Notes: generated by a model not told the origin, from the letters alone. A stretch of 64,000 bases of DNA from Gemmatimonas phototrophica (GCF_000695095.2 NZ_CP011454.1:2480001-2544000); one strand, 5' to 3'. Numbered from the stretch's first letter, positions 1 through 9,102 are shown. Numbers and translations are program-made.

Positions 1-219
1 CGGGTCTTCCTTGATGAGCATCGGCTCCGTACCGGTGGTCCGTGCCAGGTTGATGGCCTTCACGATGTGTTCGGCCTCACTTTGCACGCGCGCTTCCAGT
101 TCCTGAAACAGGATCTCGCGTCGGACCGCCAGCAACGTGATGGAGAAGATGAACAGCGTCCCGATGGACGCCGCCGTCCAGGCCACCGTCAGCCGCGCGC
201 GGATGGACCGCATGGCCAT
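1..219 (-). CDS. Sensor histidine kinase, N-terminal fragment (runs off the window)
   Basis: The reading frame starts at an ATG at 219 and stays open to the window edge, giving 73 residues. It begins with a short basic stretch, then one hydrophobic segment (about residues 10-32), then a charged region rich in E, A and R that looks like the start of a periplasmic sensor or linker. An AGGAG ribosome site overlaps the TAG stop of the upstream response regulator, so the two are translationally coupled. Membrane topology, position directly after an OmpR-type regulator, and coupling together imply the cognate sensor kinase. The kinase core is outside the window, so the assignment rests on context. 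A second in-frame ATG lies two codons downstream at 213. Confidence 0.7.
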   Translation of the reverse strand, partial: MAMRSIRARLTVAWTAASIGTLFIFSITLLAVRREILFQELEARVQSEAEHIVKAINLARTTGTEPMLIKEDP

Positions 220-229
220 GAAGACGCTC

Positions 230-898
230 CTACGCGCGAATCATGTAGCCAACCCCACGCACCGTGGTGATCAGCTTCTTCTCGAACTTGGCGTCGATTT
301 TCTTGCGGAGATGATTAATCACCACGTCGACGATGTTGGTGCCCGGATCAAAATGATATCCCCAGGCATACTCCGTTATGAGCGTGCGGCTCATGACACG
401 CCCCGCATGGCGCATCAGATACTCCAGCACCGCGAATTCCTTGGGCGTGAGTTCAATGAATTCGTCAGACCGGCGAACCTCCCGCGTCCCCTGATCCAGT
501 TCGAGATCGCCAACCCGCAGCTGCGGGCTGGCCATGGCGCGGGGGCGGCGCAGCAAGGCTTCCGCGCGCGCGAGCAACTCCTCGAAGGCAAATGGCTTGG
601 TGACATAGTCGTCGGCCCCGGCCCGCAGTGTTTCCACTTTGGCATCCACCGCATCCTGCGCGGTAAGCACCAGCACCGGGCGCTCAAACCCCTTGGCCCG
701 CAGCGACCGGAGCACATCGAGACCGTTGCGACCGGGAAGACGCATGTCGAGAATGATCAGATCATACGGCTGCGCCGTGGCCAGCCGTTCACCTTCCAGC
801 CCGTTATTGCACAAGTCCGCCTGCCACCGCTGTTCCTCCAGGCCGCGACGGACAAATTCCCCTACGGTGGGATCGTCTTCGATCACCAGAATTTTCAT
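230..898 (-). CDS. OmpR/PhoB-family response regulator
   Basis: A 222-residue cytoplasmic transcription regulator. The receiver domain (residues 1-115) has the acidic pocket EDD at 7-9, the phospho-acceptor D51 in LIILDMRLPG, and the conserved K101 in TKPF. A winged-helix DNA-binding domain follows (about 125-222), ending in VRGVGYMIRA. The length is normal for the family. It overlaps the upstream sigma54-type regulator by ATGA and is coupled to the downstream sensor kinase, so it sits in the middle of a four-gene signalling operon. Its DNA target is unknown. Confidence 0.95.
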   Translation of the reverse strand: MKILVIEDDPTVGEFVRRGLEEQRWQADLCNNGLEGERLATAQPYDLIILDMRLPGRNGLDVLRSLRAKGFERPVLVLTAQDAVDAKVETLRAGADDYVTKPFAFEELLARAEALLRRPRAMASPQLRVGDLELDQGTREVRRSDEFIELTPKEFAVLEYLMRHAGRVMSRTLITEYAWGYHFDPGTNIVDVVINHLRKKIDAKFEKKLITTVRGVGYMIRA

Positions 899-2325
899 AC
901 GCTTCGTCCCGACGGTCGCTTGAATCCGTATTCACGGATCTTGCGATAGAGAGTTTTGGGCGAGATGCCCAACATCTCGGCGGCCCGGCCCTGATGCCAA
1001 TGACTGCGCTCCAGCACATCGGCAATGTGACGCCGTTCCAGTTCTCCAAGCGACAGCACCTGCGCGGGGGTCGGACGCACCCCGGCCCCCACCTCTGCGC
1101 CCAGCGGCAGGTCCGCGGCCTCGACCACTCCGTTGGTCGCCAACAGCGCCGCCCGTTCCATGACGTTCCGCAACTCCCGCACGTTGCCAGGCCAGCGATA
1201 CTTCTCCAGCGCGCTCAGCGCGTCGTCGGTGAGCCGCAACGAGCGCCCGTAGGCAAACTCGGCCAGAAAGTGCTGCGCCAGCAGGGGAATATCCACGATC
1301 CGCTCTCGCAGCGCCGGCAGCGCGATGCGGATGGTATTGATACGATGCAGCAGGTCGTCGCGGAACGTACCCGCTTGCACCATGCGCGACAGGTCTCGCG
1401 TGCTGGATGCCACCACCCGCACGTCTACTTCCACTTTCTGCGTGCCCCCGACCCGATAGAAGCTGCCTGATTCCAGCGCCCGCAGCAGTTTCCCCTGCAC
1501 CTTGAGGTCCAGGTCACCGACGTTGTCCAGATAGAGTGTGCCACCGGCGGCCAACTCAAACAGCCCCATCCGGCGCTGATCGGCCCCGGGAAACGCCCCC
1601 TTCTCGACACCGAAGAGCTCCATCTCCATAACCGACTCGGCAATGGCAGCGCAGTTCAGATCGACGAACGGCCCCTCGGCGCGCATCCCGTTGGCGTGCA
1701 ACAGACGCGCCACGAGGTCCTTGCCCGTCCCCGACTCGCCACCAATGAGGACGGGTGAGGGGCTGGGGGCAATCTTGTCCACCATGCTGAGCACGGCCGT
1801 CAGCGGCGCAAAGTGCGTCACGAACTGCGAGTGCGGCGTGGCGCGCTGCAGTCGGGACGCCATATGCATATTGTCCCGCGCCAGCATGCGCTTCTCCCAG
1901 GCGCGACGCACCAACGCTTCAATTTCCGCCATGCGATAGGGCTTGGACAGGAAATCGTACGCGCCAAGCTTGAGTGCCGCGATGGCGGTCTCAATGGTCC
2001 CGTTACCGGTGATGACAATGATTTCCGGCGGTAACGGTTCTTCACGAATGAGCCGCAGCACTTCCAGCCCGTCCAGCTCGGGCATGACCACATCAAGGAG
2101 CGCCACATCAAAGTTCTCGGTGCGCAGCTGTTCGAGCGCGGCCCGACCGTCGCGTACAATGTGAACCGAGAACCCGCGCGCCGTCATAAACTGTTCGAGA
2201 ATGGTCCCGAGGTGTGTTTCGTCTTCCGCGATGAGCACACGAATCGGCGATCCCTCTTCGATGGCGCGTGAAGACGCCGGCGTGACAGAGGGAGAAATCG
2301 TAGAGGAAACCGACGGCAACGTCAT
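895..2325 (-). CDS. NtrC-family response regulator with non-canonical AAA+ motifs
   Basis: A 476-residue protein with the NtrC layout: receiver domain (about 28-145, phospho-acceptor D78, K128), AAA+ domain (about 170-400) and a Fis-type helix-turn-helix (about 430-470, GRAAEMLGISPKTLYRKI). Walker A GESGTGKD is intact at 196-203. Three normally strict positions differ: the sigma54-contact loop reads GAFPGA (243-248) instead of GAFTGA, Walker B reads LYLDN (264-268) instead of L(F/Y)LDE, and the sensor I region reads ASST rather than ATN. The arginine-rich FRDDLLHRIN segment is kept. By analogy with NtrC and PspF these changes should weaken sigma54 contact and ATP hydrolysis, so it may act by DNA binding alone. 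The first 27 residues are a low-complexity S/T/P leader. It overlaps both neighbours by ATGA. Confidence 0.93.
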   Translation of the reverse strand: MTLPSVSSTISPSVTPASSRAIEEGSPIRVLIAEDETHLGTILEQFMTARGFSVHIVRDGRAALEQLRTENFDVALLDVVMPELDGLEVLRLIREEPLPPEIIVITGNGTIETAIAALKLGAYDFLSKPYRMAEIEALVRRAWEKRMLARDNMHMASRLQRATPHSQFVTHFAPLTAVLSMVDKIAPSPSPVLIGGESGTGKDLVARLLHANGMRAEGPFVDLNCAAIAESVMEMELFGVEKGAFPGADQRRMGLFELAAGGTLYLDNVGDLDLKVQGKLLRALESGSFYRVGGTQKVEVDVRVVASSTRDLSRMVQAGTFRDDLLHRINTIRIALPALRERIVDIPLLAQHFLAEFAYGRSLRLTDDALSALEKYRWPGNVRELRNVMERAALLATNGVVEAADLPLGAEVGAGVRPTPAQVLSLGELERRHIADVLERSHWHQGRAAEMLGISPKTLYRKIREYGFKRPSGRSV

Positions 2326-3842
2326 GCGCGCTCAGCAGCGGGAGAAACGGAAGGGGCAGCCGGCGAGCCCGTCGCGCGCGCCCCCATAGGAAGCGAGACG
2401 CGGAAATTCGCGCCCTGCCCTTCTGATGACACCAGTTCCAGCGCTCCACCGTGATCGGCCACGATTCCGTAGCAAATGGCGAGCCCAAGCCCGGTCCCCT
2501 GCCCCGGCGGCTTGGTGGTAAAAAAGGGTTCGAAGACCTTGGCCTGCAACGCGCGCGGGATCCCTGGGCCTTCATCCTCTACCTCGAGGACGGCACGAGC
2601 CGCGCCATCCACCTGATCCAACCGGGTTCGGATGACCACCCGCCCCTGCTCCGGGGTGGCGTCGAGGGCGTTCATGGCGAGCGCAATGAGCACTTGCACC
2701 AGTTGATCGGCGTCTCCTTCCACCAGCAGCGATGACTTTTCCTCAAGTTCCGTGACCACCTTCACGCGTTTGAAACGGGGATGGTGCTGCAACAGAAACA
2801 GACCTTGCTGGACGACCGTGTTGAGATCGAAGTACTCGCGACCTGCGGCTTTGGGGCGCGAAAAATCCAACAGGCCATTGACGATCTTTTTGCACCGCTG
2901 CACCTCAAGATCAATAATCCGCAGCAGTTCGGTGGGCGGCGCGGGCGTGCCCATTTCCATTTGCATGGTGATGGACTCGGCACAGGCCGCGATCGTGGCG
3001 AGGGGGTTGTTGATTTCGTGCATGACCCCGGCGGCCAACTGCCCGAGCGCGGCGAGCTTTTCCGCCTGTGCCGTGCGATCGAGTGCGGCCTTCCAGTCGG
3101 TGATGTCTTCACCGACAGTAATGACATGGGTCACCGCGCCCCCGCCCATGCGCATGGGGATCTTGGAGAGTCGGAAGGTGCGGGTCTCCCCAAAGGCGTT
3201 GCTCTCCATTTGAAATTGCTGGAGGCGCCCCGACGCGAAGACTTCGTCAAATTCGCGCTTGAGCAGTGCCGCTGGTTGCCTGTGCAACACCTCAAAGATT
3301 GACCGCCCCACCGCGTCGGCGCGCGCGACACCCTGCAGCCCCGTCTCCCGCTTGTGATTCCACGCGTGAATCCGGTAGTGGCGATCAATGACGTACAGCC
3401 CCAGGGGCAACGAATCCACAATGCATTCGATGAATGCCCGTTGATCTGCCAACTCACGAACTCGCTCAGTGAGCTCACGCTCCAAGTCGTGCAGGTACGC
3501 GTCGCGGTTGACGGCGACAGCGAGCAGATGGGCCGTGCCATTCAACAGTTCGGCCTCGGCCGGCGAGAGTTCGCCGTTGCGGTGCACAACCAACGTGGCC
3601 ACACCGAGTCCGCCCGCTTCCACGGCCACGAGGTGCGGCGCATAGGCGGGCGCGCTCCCCATGGCTGGTGACCGCCACACCACGGGGGCGAAGTCGGCAT
3701 TGGGGAATTCCAGCGCCGTACGGTCTGCACCCAACGCCCCAGCCAGAGACTCCAGCACCGCCGGAATTCCGTGGGCGGTGTCGCCATGGGTGGCCATGAG
3801 GCCCGCCAACTCAAAAAAGGTCGCCGCCAGGGAATTGGACAT
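2322..3842 (-). CDS. PAS-domain sensor histidine kinase (probably soluble)
   Basis: A 506-residue kinase when read from the ATG at 3842. It has a GAF-like region (about 20-115), a PAS domain (about 135-255), HisKA with the phospho-acceptor H275 in MHEINNP, and a HATPase_c domain with N-box around N391, G1 DEGPGIP (423-429) and G2 GTGLGL (449-454). No transmembrane segment is visible, so it should sense a cytoplasmic signal. It overlaps the NtrC-type regulator by ATGA and is almost certainly its partner. The frame is open upstream to a TTG at 3950 that would add 36 P/R-rich residues. Neither start has a clear ribosome site; the ATG is preferred because it begins directly at the GAF-like fold. 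Confidence 0.92.
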   Translation of the reverse strand: MSNSLAATFFELAGLMATHGDTAHGIPAVLESLAGALGADRTALEFPNADFAPVVWRSPAMGSAPAYAPHLVAVEAGGLGVATLVVHRNGELSPAEAELLNGTAHLLAVAVNRDAYLHDLERELTERVRELADQRAFIECIVDSLPLGLYVIDRHYRIHAWNHKRETGLQGVARADAVGRSIFEVLHRQPAALLKREFDEVFASGRLQQFQMESNAFGETRTFRLSKIPMRMGGGAVTHVITVGEDITDWKAALDRTAQAEKLAALGQLAAGVMHEINNPLATIAACAESITMQMEMGTPAPPTELLRIIDLEVQRCKKIVNGLLDFSRPKAAGREYFDLNTVVQQGLFLLQHHPRFKRVKVVTELEEKSSLLVEGDADQLVQVLIALAMNALDATPEQGRVVIRTRLDQVDGAARAVLEVEDEGPGIPRALQAKVFEPFFTTKPPGQGTGLGLAICYGIVADHGGALELVSSEGQGANFRVSLPMGARATGSPAAPSVSPAAERA

Positions 3843-3960
3843 CAGGTGGGATACGGCGCGGAGGGGTCGGATCGGGTAAGCGGGCGCCAGGCAGCATCGC
3901 GGAACGCCGACTCTCGTTTGGAAGGTAGGCGTCGGCACTGGGTCGGACAAGCTGACCGAA

Positions 3961-3984
3961 CCAATCCCTCAATTACGGGATTGG
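3961..3984. promoter_or_regulatory. Inverted repeat CCAATCCC-N8-GGGATTGG
   Basis: Two perfect 8-base arms (3961-3968 and 3977-3984) separated by 8 bases, in the divergent region upstream of both the kinase operon and hsp20. The geometry suits a dimeric regulator operator. The bound protein is unknown. Confidence 0.4.
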
Positions 3985-4053
3985 ACCGCAGAGCGAAACA
4001 GCCACACTGGCACACCACCTGCCAAGCCGACACGGCAAGCCTGTGCAATCTGA

Positions 4054-4070
4054 CCGTTATGGCGTAACGG
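4054..4070. promoter_or_regulatory. Inverted repeat CCGTTA-N5-TAACGG
   Basis: Perfect 6-base arms at 4054-4059 and 4065-4070 with a 5-base spacer, about 110 bases upstream of the hsp20 start. A possible operator; chance occurrence cannot be excluded. Confidence 0.3.
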
Positions 4071-4177
4071 GCGCGGCATATGGGCTGCACGGGCAATGTT
4101 GTGGCGGCGCCGTCCGTTTACCGGAACGGCACCCGCGATCACGAACTTATCACGTGGGCCGTGGCCCAGGAGTTTTT

Positions 4178-4636
4178 ATGACGTACACGTTCCCGATCGC
4201 CGCGTCATTTCCCAATACGAGTCTTCGTCGCGAGATAGATCGCCTCTTCGTTGACACCATCTCGGGGCGTGCGGCGGCCCAGTGGCAGCCGCATGTGACG
4301 GCGCGCGAGGATGGTCAGGGGTACACATTTGAGGCCGACCTTCCCGGCGTTGCCCCGGAAAAGGTGGAAGTTCTGGCGGAAGACGGCGTGCTCACGCTCC
4401 GTGGCACACGTGTGCTCGGTTCCCTTGCGGCTGGCGAAAAGGCGCTTCTGACGGAGGCTCCTTCCGGCGCATTTCAGCGCCGGTTTGCGCTCCCCAAGCA
4501 GGCCGACCTTCAAGCGGTAGAAGCCTCGTACCGCTTTGGGGTCTTGACGGTGCGGGTAGCCAAGGTGGCGCCGGCACAGCCGCGGCGCGTCCCGGTGACT
4601 GTGACGCCTGCGGCGGAATACCAATCGGCCGAGTAG
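4178..4636 (+). CDS. Hsp20 / alpha-crystallin family small heat-shock protein
   Basis: A 152-residue ATP-independent chaperone that holds unfolding proteins. The alpha-crystallin domain spans about residues 40-140 and includes EADLPGVAPEKVEV, DGVLTLRGTR and a terminal beta strand YRFGVLTVRVAK. The frame is open upstream to 4043, but the ATG at 4178 is chosen because AGGAG lies 5 bases before it and the family N-terminus starts there. A short hairpin abuts the ribosome site. A strong terminator follows at 4669, so it is probably a single-gene transcript. Confidence 0.93.
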   Translation: MTYTFPIAASFPNTSLRREIDRLFVDTISGRAAAQWQPHVTAREDGQGYTFEADLPGVAPEKVEVLAEDGVLTLRGTRVLGSLAAGEKALLTEAPSGAFQRRFALPKQADLQAVEASYRFGVLTVRVAKVAPAQPRRVPVTVTPAAEYQSAE

Positions 4637-4668
4637 TCATCCGAACGGCATTGACGGTCGTATGACAG

Positions 4669-4703
4669 CGGGGGCACACCTTACCAGTGTGCCCCCGTTT
4701 TTT
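4669..4703 (+). terminator. Rho-independent terminator after hsp20
   Basis: An 11-bp perfect stem (4669-4679 with 4687-4697), a 7-base loop and a run of six T. The T run is on the plus strand, so it ends hsp20 transcription. It also overlaps the stop codon of the converging peroxiredoxin gene. Confidence 0.9.
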
Positions 4704-5181
4704 ACGCTGTCACAGACCTGATCTCACGAAATATTTCCTCATTCTCGCGTCGAAGACCTGGATGCCGCTCGGCGTGGGCCCAGCGGATGATCCCGGTCTT
4801 GTCGATGAGGAAGTAGGCGCGGTTCGCGATTTTGCCATCCGCCCAAAGGACGCCGTACTGCGAGGCAATGGCTTTGGTATTGTCAGACAGCAGGTCGACC
4901 TTGAGCGCGTGCTGATCACGAAAGCTCGTCAGCACGTCAGTCGTATCTACTGAAATCGGAAGGACTTCCACATCAGCGCTGACAAATACATCAAAGTCGT
5001 CGCTGAAGGCACACATTTCGCTGGTGCACACCTCGGTGAACGCGGCCGGGAAGAACGCCAGCAGCACATGCTTGCGTCCCCGGAAGTCTGACAAGGTGAT
5101 GTCTGCCCCTGAGGTCGCAGGGGCTATGAAATCCGGAGCCTGTGAACCAACCGGCAGCGGGGCGGATGCGGCAGCAGTCAT
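4702..5181 (-). CDS. Peroxiredoxin, AhpE/Bcp type
   Basis: A 159-residue thiol peroxidase that reduces hydroperoxides. It has the AhpC-TSA fold with the peroxidatic motif [15 protein letters not shown]: peroxidatic C52 and a second cysteine C57 five residues later, a spacing used as the resolving pair in some Bcp enzymes. The start is uncertain: the ATG at 5181 gives a normal-length protein, while an in-frame GTG at 5211 would add ten residues and run into the start of the divergent gene. Neither has a clear ribosome site. The 3' end converges on hsp20. Confidence 0.9.
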   Translation of the reverse strand: MTAAASAPLPVGSQAPDFIAPATSGADITLSDFRGRKHVLLAFFPAAFTEVCTSEMCAFSDDFDVFVSADVEVLPISVDTTDVLTSFRDQHALKVDLLSDNTKAIASQYGVLWADGKIANRAYFLIDKTGIIRWAHAERHPGLRRENEEIFREIRSVTA

Positions 5182-5214
5182 CGACGTTGGGATAGAGAGA
5201 ACGATTGACACGAT

Positions 5215-7149
5215 ATGTCACAAAACATAGAAACGGAAAAGAGTGTGGACAAAGAGGCCGACATCACGCACCTTGCAGCTGACCTCCTCCAGTCCCCCTA
5301 CTCCGCCATGCCATATCGTGAGTCGTTGGGAGCGCCCCCGGAGGGCGTGTTGCGCGTCTTGCTGGTAGAGAATGATCCAGACACCGCCCAGCGTTCCGAG
5401 GCGGGGCTTCGGTCACGGCTGGGGGGCTACCTGGCGCTGACACACGTGACGAGTTTGGCCCTGGCGATCCGTTCCTTGATGGAGGATCGATTCGATGCCG
5501 TCATTCTCGAGTTGGATGTCCACGACGCCTCTGGCATTGCGACCCTGGCCGGCATTCGTGGCGCAGCCCCTTCGGTGGCCACGATTGTGTACACCAATCT
5601 CGTCGATGACACCCTCGCCCTGCGCGCCCTTCGGGCCGGCGCCCACGAATGCTTCGACAAGCGGGAGACATCCCCGGAAATGCTGGCGCGGCCGCTCGGC
5701 TTTGCGCTGGAGCGCCAACGCCGCATAACCGCGCTTGAAGCGGCGCGGGTAGAGGCCGCCCATCGGGCTACCCATGATCCGCTGACCGGTCTGGCCAATC
5801 GTGAGCTGTTTCTGGATCAGCTGGAACGTGCGCTCGCCTTCAGCGCGCGCTATGCCCGCAAGACAGGACTGCTCTTTGTGGATCTCGATGGGTTCAAGTC
5901 CATCAACGATACGCGGGGCCATGCGCTGGGCGACACCATGCTGAAGGCCGTCGCCGGCCGACTGTTGCAGAGCGTGCGTCGGTCCGACGCCGTCGCGCGG
6001 CTTGGGGGCGACGAGTTTGTCGTCCTGTTGCCGGATGTGACGAGCCGTCGCGACGTGGCCTTCGTCAAGGACACGATTCTCGAGTCTTTACGGGAAGCCA
6101 TCGATCTGGGCAACGGCCAGCAGCTTTTCATTGAGGCCAGTATTGGCAGCTCCATGGCCCCCTTGGACGGAAGCACTGCCCAGGAACTTTTGGACGCTGC
6201 CGACGCCGACATGTACCGCGAGAAGTATCAACGTCGTCGCGACCGTGCGGTGGCCCCCTCGTCCGAGGCGCCCGGCCTGGCGGAGGACTTTGAGCTGCCC
6301 AGTACCACAGAATCGGTGTCACACCGGCGCGAGGCACGCCTGCGGGCTGCGAGCACGCAAGGGGAGTTTGAGGTTTTCTACCAGCCGGTCCTGGACGTCG
6401 TTGCCGACCGGATAATCGGCGCGGAGGCGTTACTCCGGTGGCGTGATCCCGATCGCGGCATCTTGCTCCCGTCCGGTTTTCTCGGTCTCGCAGAAGACAC
6501 CGGCTTGATTGTACCTATCGGCGAGCAAGTCCTTCGCGACGCCTGTGAAGCGCTCGTACGGTGGCGCGCCCACGGAGTCGGTACGGACGTGCGCGTCGCC
6601 GTCAATCTTTCCGCGGTCCAGCTCCGCGAGCATGGCTTTGAACGGCGAGTGGCCCAGATACTGGCGGAAACGGGGTGCCCACCGGAGGCGCTCACACTGG
6701 AGCTCACGGAAAACAGCACCGTGGTAGACGGGGAAATGGCGATGGAGACCCTCCGCGCGCTCAAGGGGCTCGGCGTGCGACTGGTGGTCGACGATTTTGG
6801 GGTCGGCCATGCCTCGCTCACCTTCCTGCGAGAAGCACCAGTGGATGGGATCAAGATCGACCGACGATTCGTGTCACAGTTGCTGGTGGATCAACGTGAT
6901 CAGGCGATCGTGGCCAGCATGGTGCGTCTCGCTCGAGGGCTCGGGCTCGATGTGGTTGCCGAGGGGGTGGAGAGCGGCGAGCAATCGCAACGACTGGCCC
7001 GACTTCAGTGCTTTGCACAACAAGGTCGCCACTTCAGCGAAGCCGTCCCATACGCCGCGATGACGGCGCTGCTGCACGAGCGTAATCAAGGACAGGCTCG
7101 CACGGATGTGGAATGGGGCCCCCGGCGAGTTGACGTGCGCGGGGCGTAG
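5215..7149 (+). CDS. REC-GGDEF-EAL cyclic-di-GMP turnover protein
   Basis: A 644-residue soluble signalling protein. A receiver-like domain (about 47-165, candidate phospho-acceptor D101) is followed by a diguanylate cyclase domain (about 185-345) with intact GGDEF at 264-268 and a textbook RxxD inhibitory site at 255-258, five residues before it. The EAL phosphodiesterase domain (about 380-630) has EALLRW from E404, [18 protein letters not shown] and AEGVE. The final loop reads QGRHFSEA instead of the usual QGYxFSxP, so substrate affinity may differ. Synthesis and breakdown of c-di-GMP both look possible. It diverges from the peroxiredoxin with only 33 bases between the preferred starts. Confidence 0.93.
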   Translation: MSQNIETEKSVDKEADITHLAADLLQSPYSAMPYRESLGAPPEGVLRVLLVENDPDTAQRSEAGLRSRLGGYLALTHVTSLALAIRSLMEDRFDAVILELDVHDASGIATLAGIRGAAPSVATIVYTNLVDDTLALRALRAGAHECFDKRETSPEMLARPLGFALERQRRITALEAARVEAAHRATHDPLTGLANRELFLDQLERALAFSARYARKTGLLFVDLDGFKSINDTRGHALGDTMLKAVAGRLLQSVRRSDAVARLGGDEFVVLLPDVTSRRDVAFVKDTILESLREAIDLGNGQQLFIEASIGSSMAPLDGSTAQELLDAADADMYREKYQRRRDRAVAPSSEAPGLAEDFELPSTTESVSHRREARLRAASTQGEFEVFYQPVLDVVADRIIGAEALLRWRDPDRGILLPSGFLGLAEDTGLIVPIGEQVLRDACEALVRWRAHGVGTDVRVAVNLSAVQLREHGFERRVAQILAETGCPPEALTLELTENSTVVDGEMAMETLRALKGLGVRLVVDDFGVGHASLTFLREAPVDGIKIDRRFVSQLLVDQRDQAIVASMVRLARGLGLDVVAEGVESGEQSQRLARLQCFAQQGRHFSEAVPYAAMTALLHERNQGQARTDVEWGPRRVDVRGA

Positions 7150-7160
7150 TGGCGAGTGCG

Positions 7161-7175
7161 CGGTTGAGTCAACCG
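7161..7175. other. Short palindrome in the convergent gap
   Basis: CGGTTGA and TCAACCG arms separated by one base, between the converging GGDEF-EAL and split kinase genes. It could fold as a 5-bp stem with a 5-base loop, but no T run follows, so a terminator role is weak. Confidence 0.25.
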
Positions 7176-7182
7176 AGGAGAA

Positions 7183-7974
7183 CTAGCAGGGCGCGGCAGT
7201 AGTCAGCAGTTCGGCCAGCGCGCACAATACCCTGTCACTGGAGAACGGCTTCTCAACGAGGAGTTCGTTGTCGCCAAGTGAACCGGCCAACTGATCGGCG
7301 TATCCGGAGACGTATACGACCGGCAGGCGAGGCACGTCCGCATGAATGTGTGCCATGAGTTCACGGCCACCCATTTCCGGCATTCGCACATCGCTGACAA
7401 CGGCCCGGATCTGTTCCCGATGCCTGCGCCACAGCAGCAGTGCATCGGCCCCATGTCGTGCCTGCAGCACACGGTAGCCGCTGCGCTCGAGTAAACGTAA
7501 CAGCAGCGAACGTACGGCCGCTTCGTCTTCCACCAGCAAAATGGTGCCACCGGCACAGGAGGCCGTGGGCGAGCGCGCACCGGTTGTGTGCTGTTGGTGC
7601 TCGCTCTCCATAACCGGTAAGCGAATGGTCACGGTCGTTCCTCCGGCCGGCGCGCTGGTGATGTGTATGGCGCCTTGCGCCTGCTGCACGATACCGAACA
7701 CTGTCGCCATCCCAAGTCCGGTACCCTGCCCCTGAGGCTTGGTGGTGAAGAACGGCTCAAAAACGCGGGCCTGTGTGTCAGGATCCATACCGTGTCCGGT
7801 GTCGCTGACCACAAGTTGCACATACTGGCCTGGCGAAAGGGTCGCCCATGGTTCAATGGACGACGCTTGCCGAACCGCCGTGACGTGAATGTTGATACTT
7901 CCCCCGGTCCCAAGTCGGCCATACCGCGACGTCAAGCAGGCATCGCGCGCATTCACAACGAGGTTCATGATCAC
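7183..7974 (-). pseudogene. C-terminal half of a split hybrid histidine kinase (HATPase_c + receiver)
   Basis: A 263-residue frame, in register with the kinase half just upstream and separated from it by one TAA codon and one sense codon. It starts inside the N-box of the ATPase domain (VIMNLVVNARDA) and continues with SDTGHGM, the F-box FEPFFTTKP and GQGTGLGM, then a receiver domain (about 143-260) with D195 and K242. The only nearby start is the GTG at 7974, with no ribosome site. Read together the two halves form one normal PAS-PAS-HisKA-HATPase-REC kinase. The break is most simply a GAA-to-TAA change at the conserved Glu of the Q-L-E-Q-V-I motif. This half could be made only by reinitiation or readthrough. 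Confidence 0.85.
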
Positions 7975-7977
7975 CTG

Positions 7978-9102
7978 TTACAGCTGCCCGGGATCCGCAT
8001 GCACGATGGCGCCGTCGTCTTGAACGTGCAGATCCACCGCAATTTCCTCACCAATGACTCGGCGGAGCAACTTCTGCGTGCCCTGCACCAACTCCCCTAC
8101 GCGTACGGGCTGCGGATGGACCACCTGCTTCCGACTGAAGGTCAGTAGCTGACGCACGAGGGTACGCGCACGCTCTGATGCTGCTGCAATCTCGGCAAGG
8201 TCCGCGGCGGATGGATGATGCGGCGACAGATCAGCACGCACCAGTTCGAGTGTTCCGGTGATGATGGTGAGCAAGTTGTTGAAATCATGGGCAATTCCCC
8301 CCGCCAGCTGCCCAACGGCCTCCATTTTTTGTGCTTGTCGGAGTTGCAGCTCCAATTGTGCACGCGGGGTCACATCCTCCATGGCCCCAAACATGGAGAC
8401 GGCACGACCATACGCATCCCGTGTGATGTATGCACGGTCCACGACCGCGGCCCAGCTACCATCTGCACGACGGAAGCGGTACGAATCTTCCCATTGTATT
8501 GCCCCATCGTTTCCGTTCAGGACGTGTTCGAGACGCAGTACCACCCGCGACCGGTCGTCCGGATGAATCAGCGATTCCCATTCGGCGCCGCCGTGCGCAT
8601 CCCTCGACGATGGGTACCCGAATACCGTTGAGAATCCCTCTCCCCAGTCGAGAACATTGGTATCCAGGTCCCATTGCCAAATCGCATTGCTTGTGACCCG
8701 GGCCGCGAGTGCATAACGCTGCTCGCTTTGCTCGCGCGCCAGTTCCGATCGAATTCGTGCCGAGACATCGCGGAAGAAGATGGCCAGCCCCGCCTCTTCA
8801 GTGGGATACGCATCGACTTCGAGATAGTAGTCGTACCCTTCGCCGATATAGTGCTCGGTGAAATGCACCTCCTGCCCAGTATCTCGCGCCGCATGGTATT
8901 CACTCCATGCCTTGTTCGTGCGCGACGCAGGAAACGCCTCCCAGTGGGACACGCCAAGCAAGGACTCCCGGGGGCGTCCGGCCAGATCAGTCAACGCCTT
9001 ATTCACCTCGACGATTCGCCAGGCGTCGTCAAGCAGGATAAAGGCATCTTTGATGCGCGCGAGGATCTTCTCGGCCCGCAGTGATGGGGTATGGTCGCGC
9101 AT
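7978..9102 (-). pseudogene. N-terminal half of a split hybrid histidine kinase (PAS-PAS-HisKA)
   Basis: A 374-residue frame with a good start (ATG at 9102 with GGAGA upstream). Two PAS domains (about 12-118 and 135-250, the second with a PAC tail) precede HisKA with the phospho-acceptor H272 in GGIAHDFNNLL. Translation then stops at a TAA (7978-7980) directly after DPGQL, inside the ATPase domain. Without that domain the product cannot phosphorylate itself. The rest of the protein lies in the same frame downstream. Whether this is a true pseudogene, an assembly error or a recoded stop cannot be decided here. Confidence 0.87.

Larger units (their letters stand above)
3843..4177. other. Divergent intergenic region between the kinase operon and hsp20
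   Basis: About 335 bases without a convincing gene. The region must carry promoters for both the minus-strand signalling operon and hsp20. It holds two perfect inverted repeats, listed separately. No CIRCE element (TTAGCACTC/GAGTGCTAA) is present. Confidence 0.6.

Noticed and set aside
4054-4177. CIRCE-type heat-shock operator before hsp20
   Set aside because: The repeats present do not match the CIRCE sequence or spacing.
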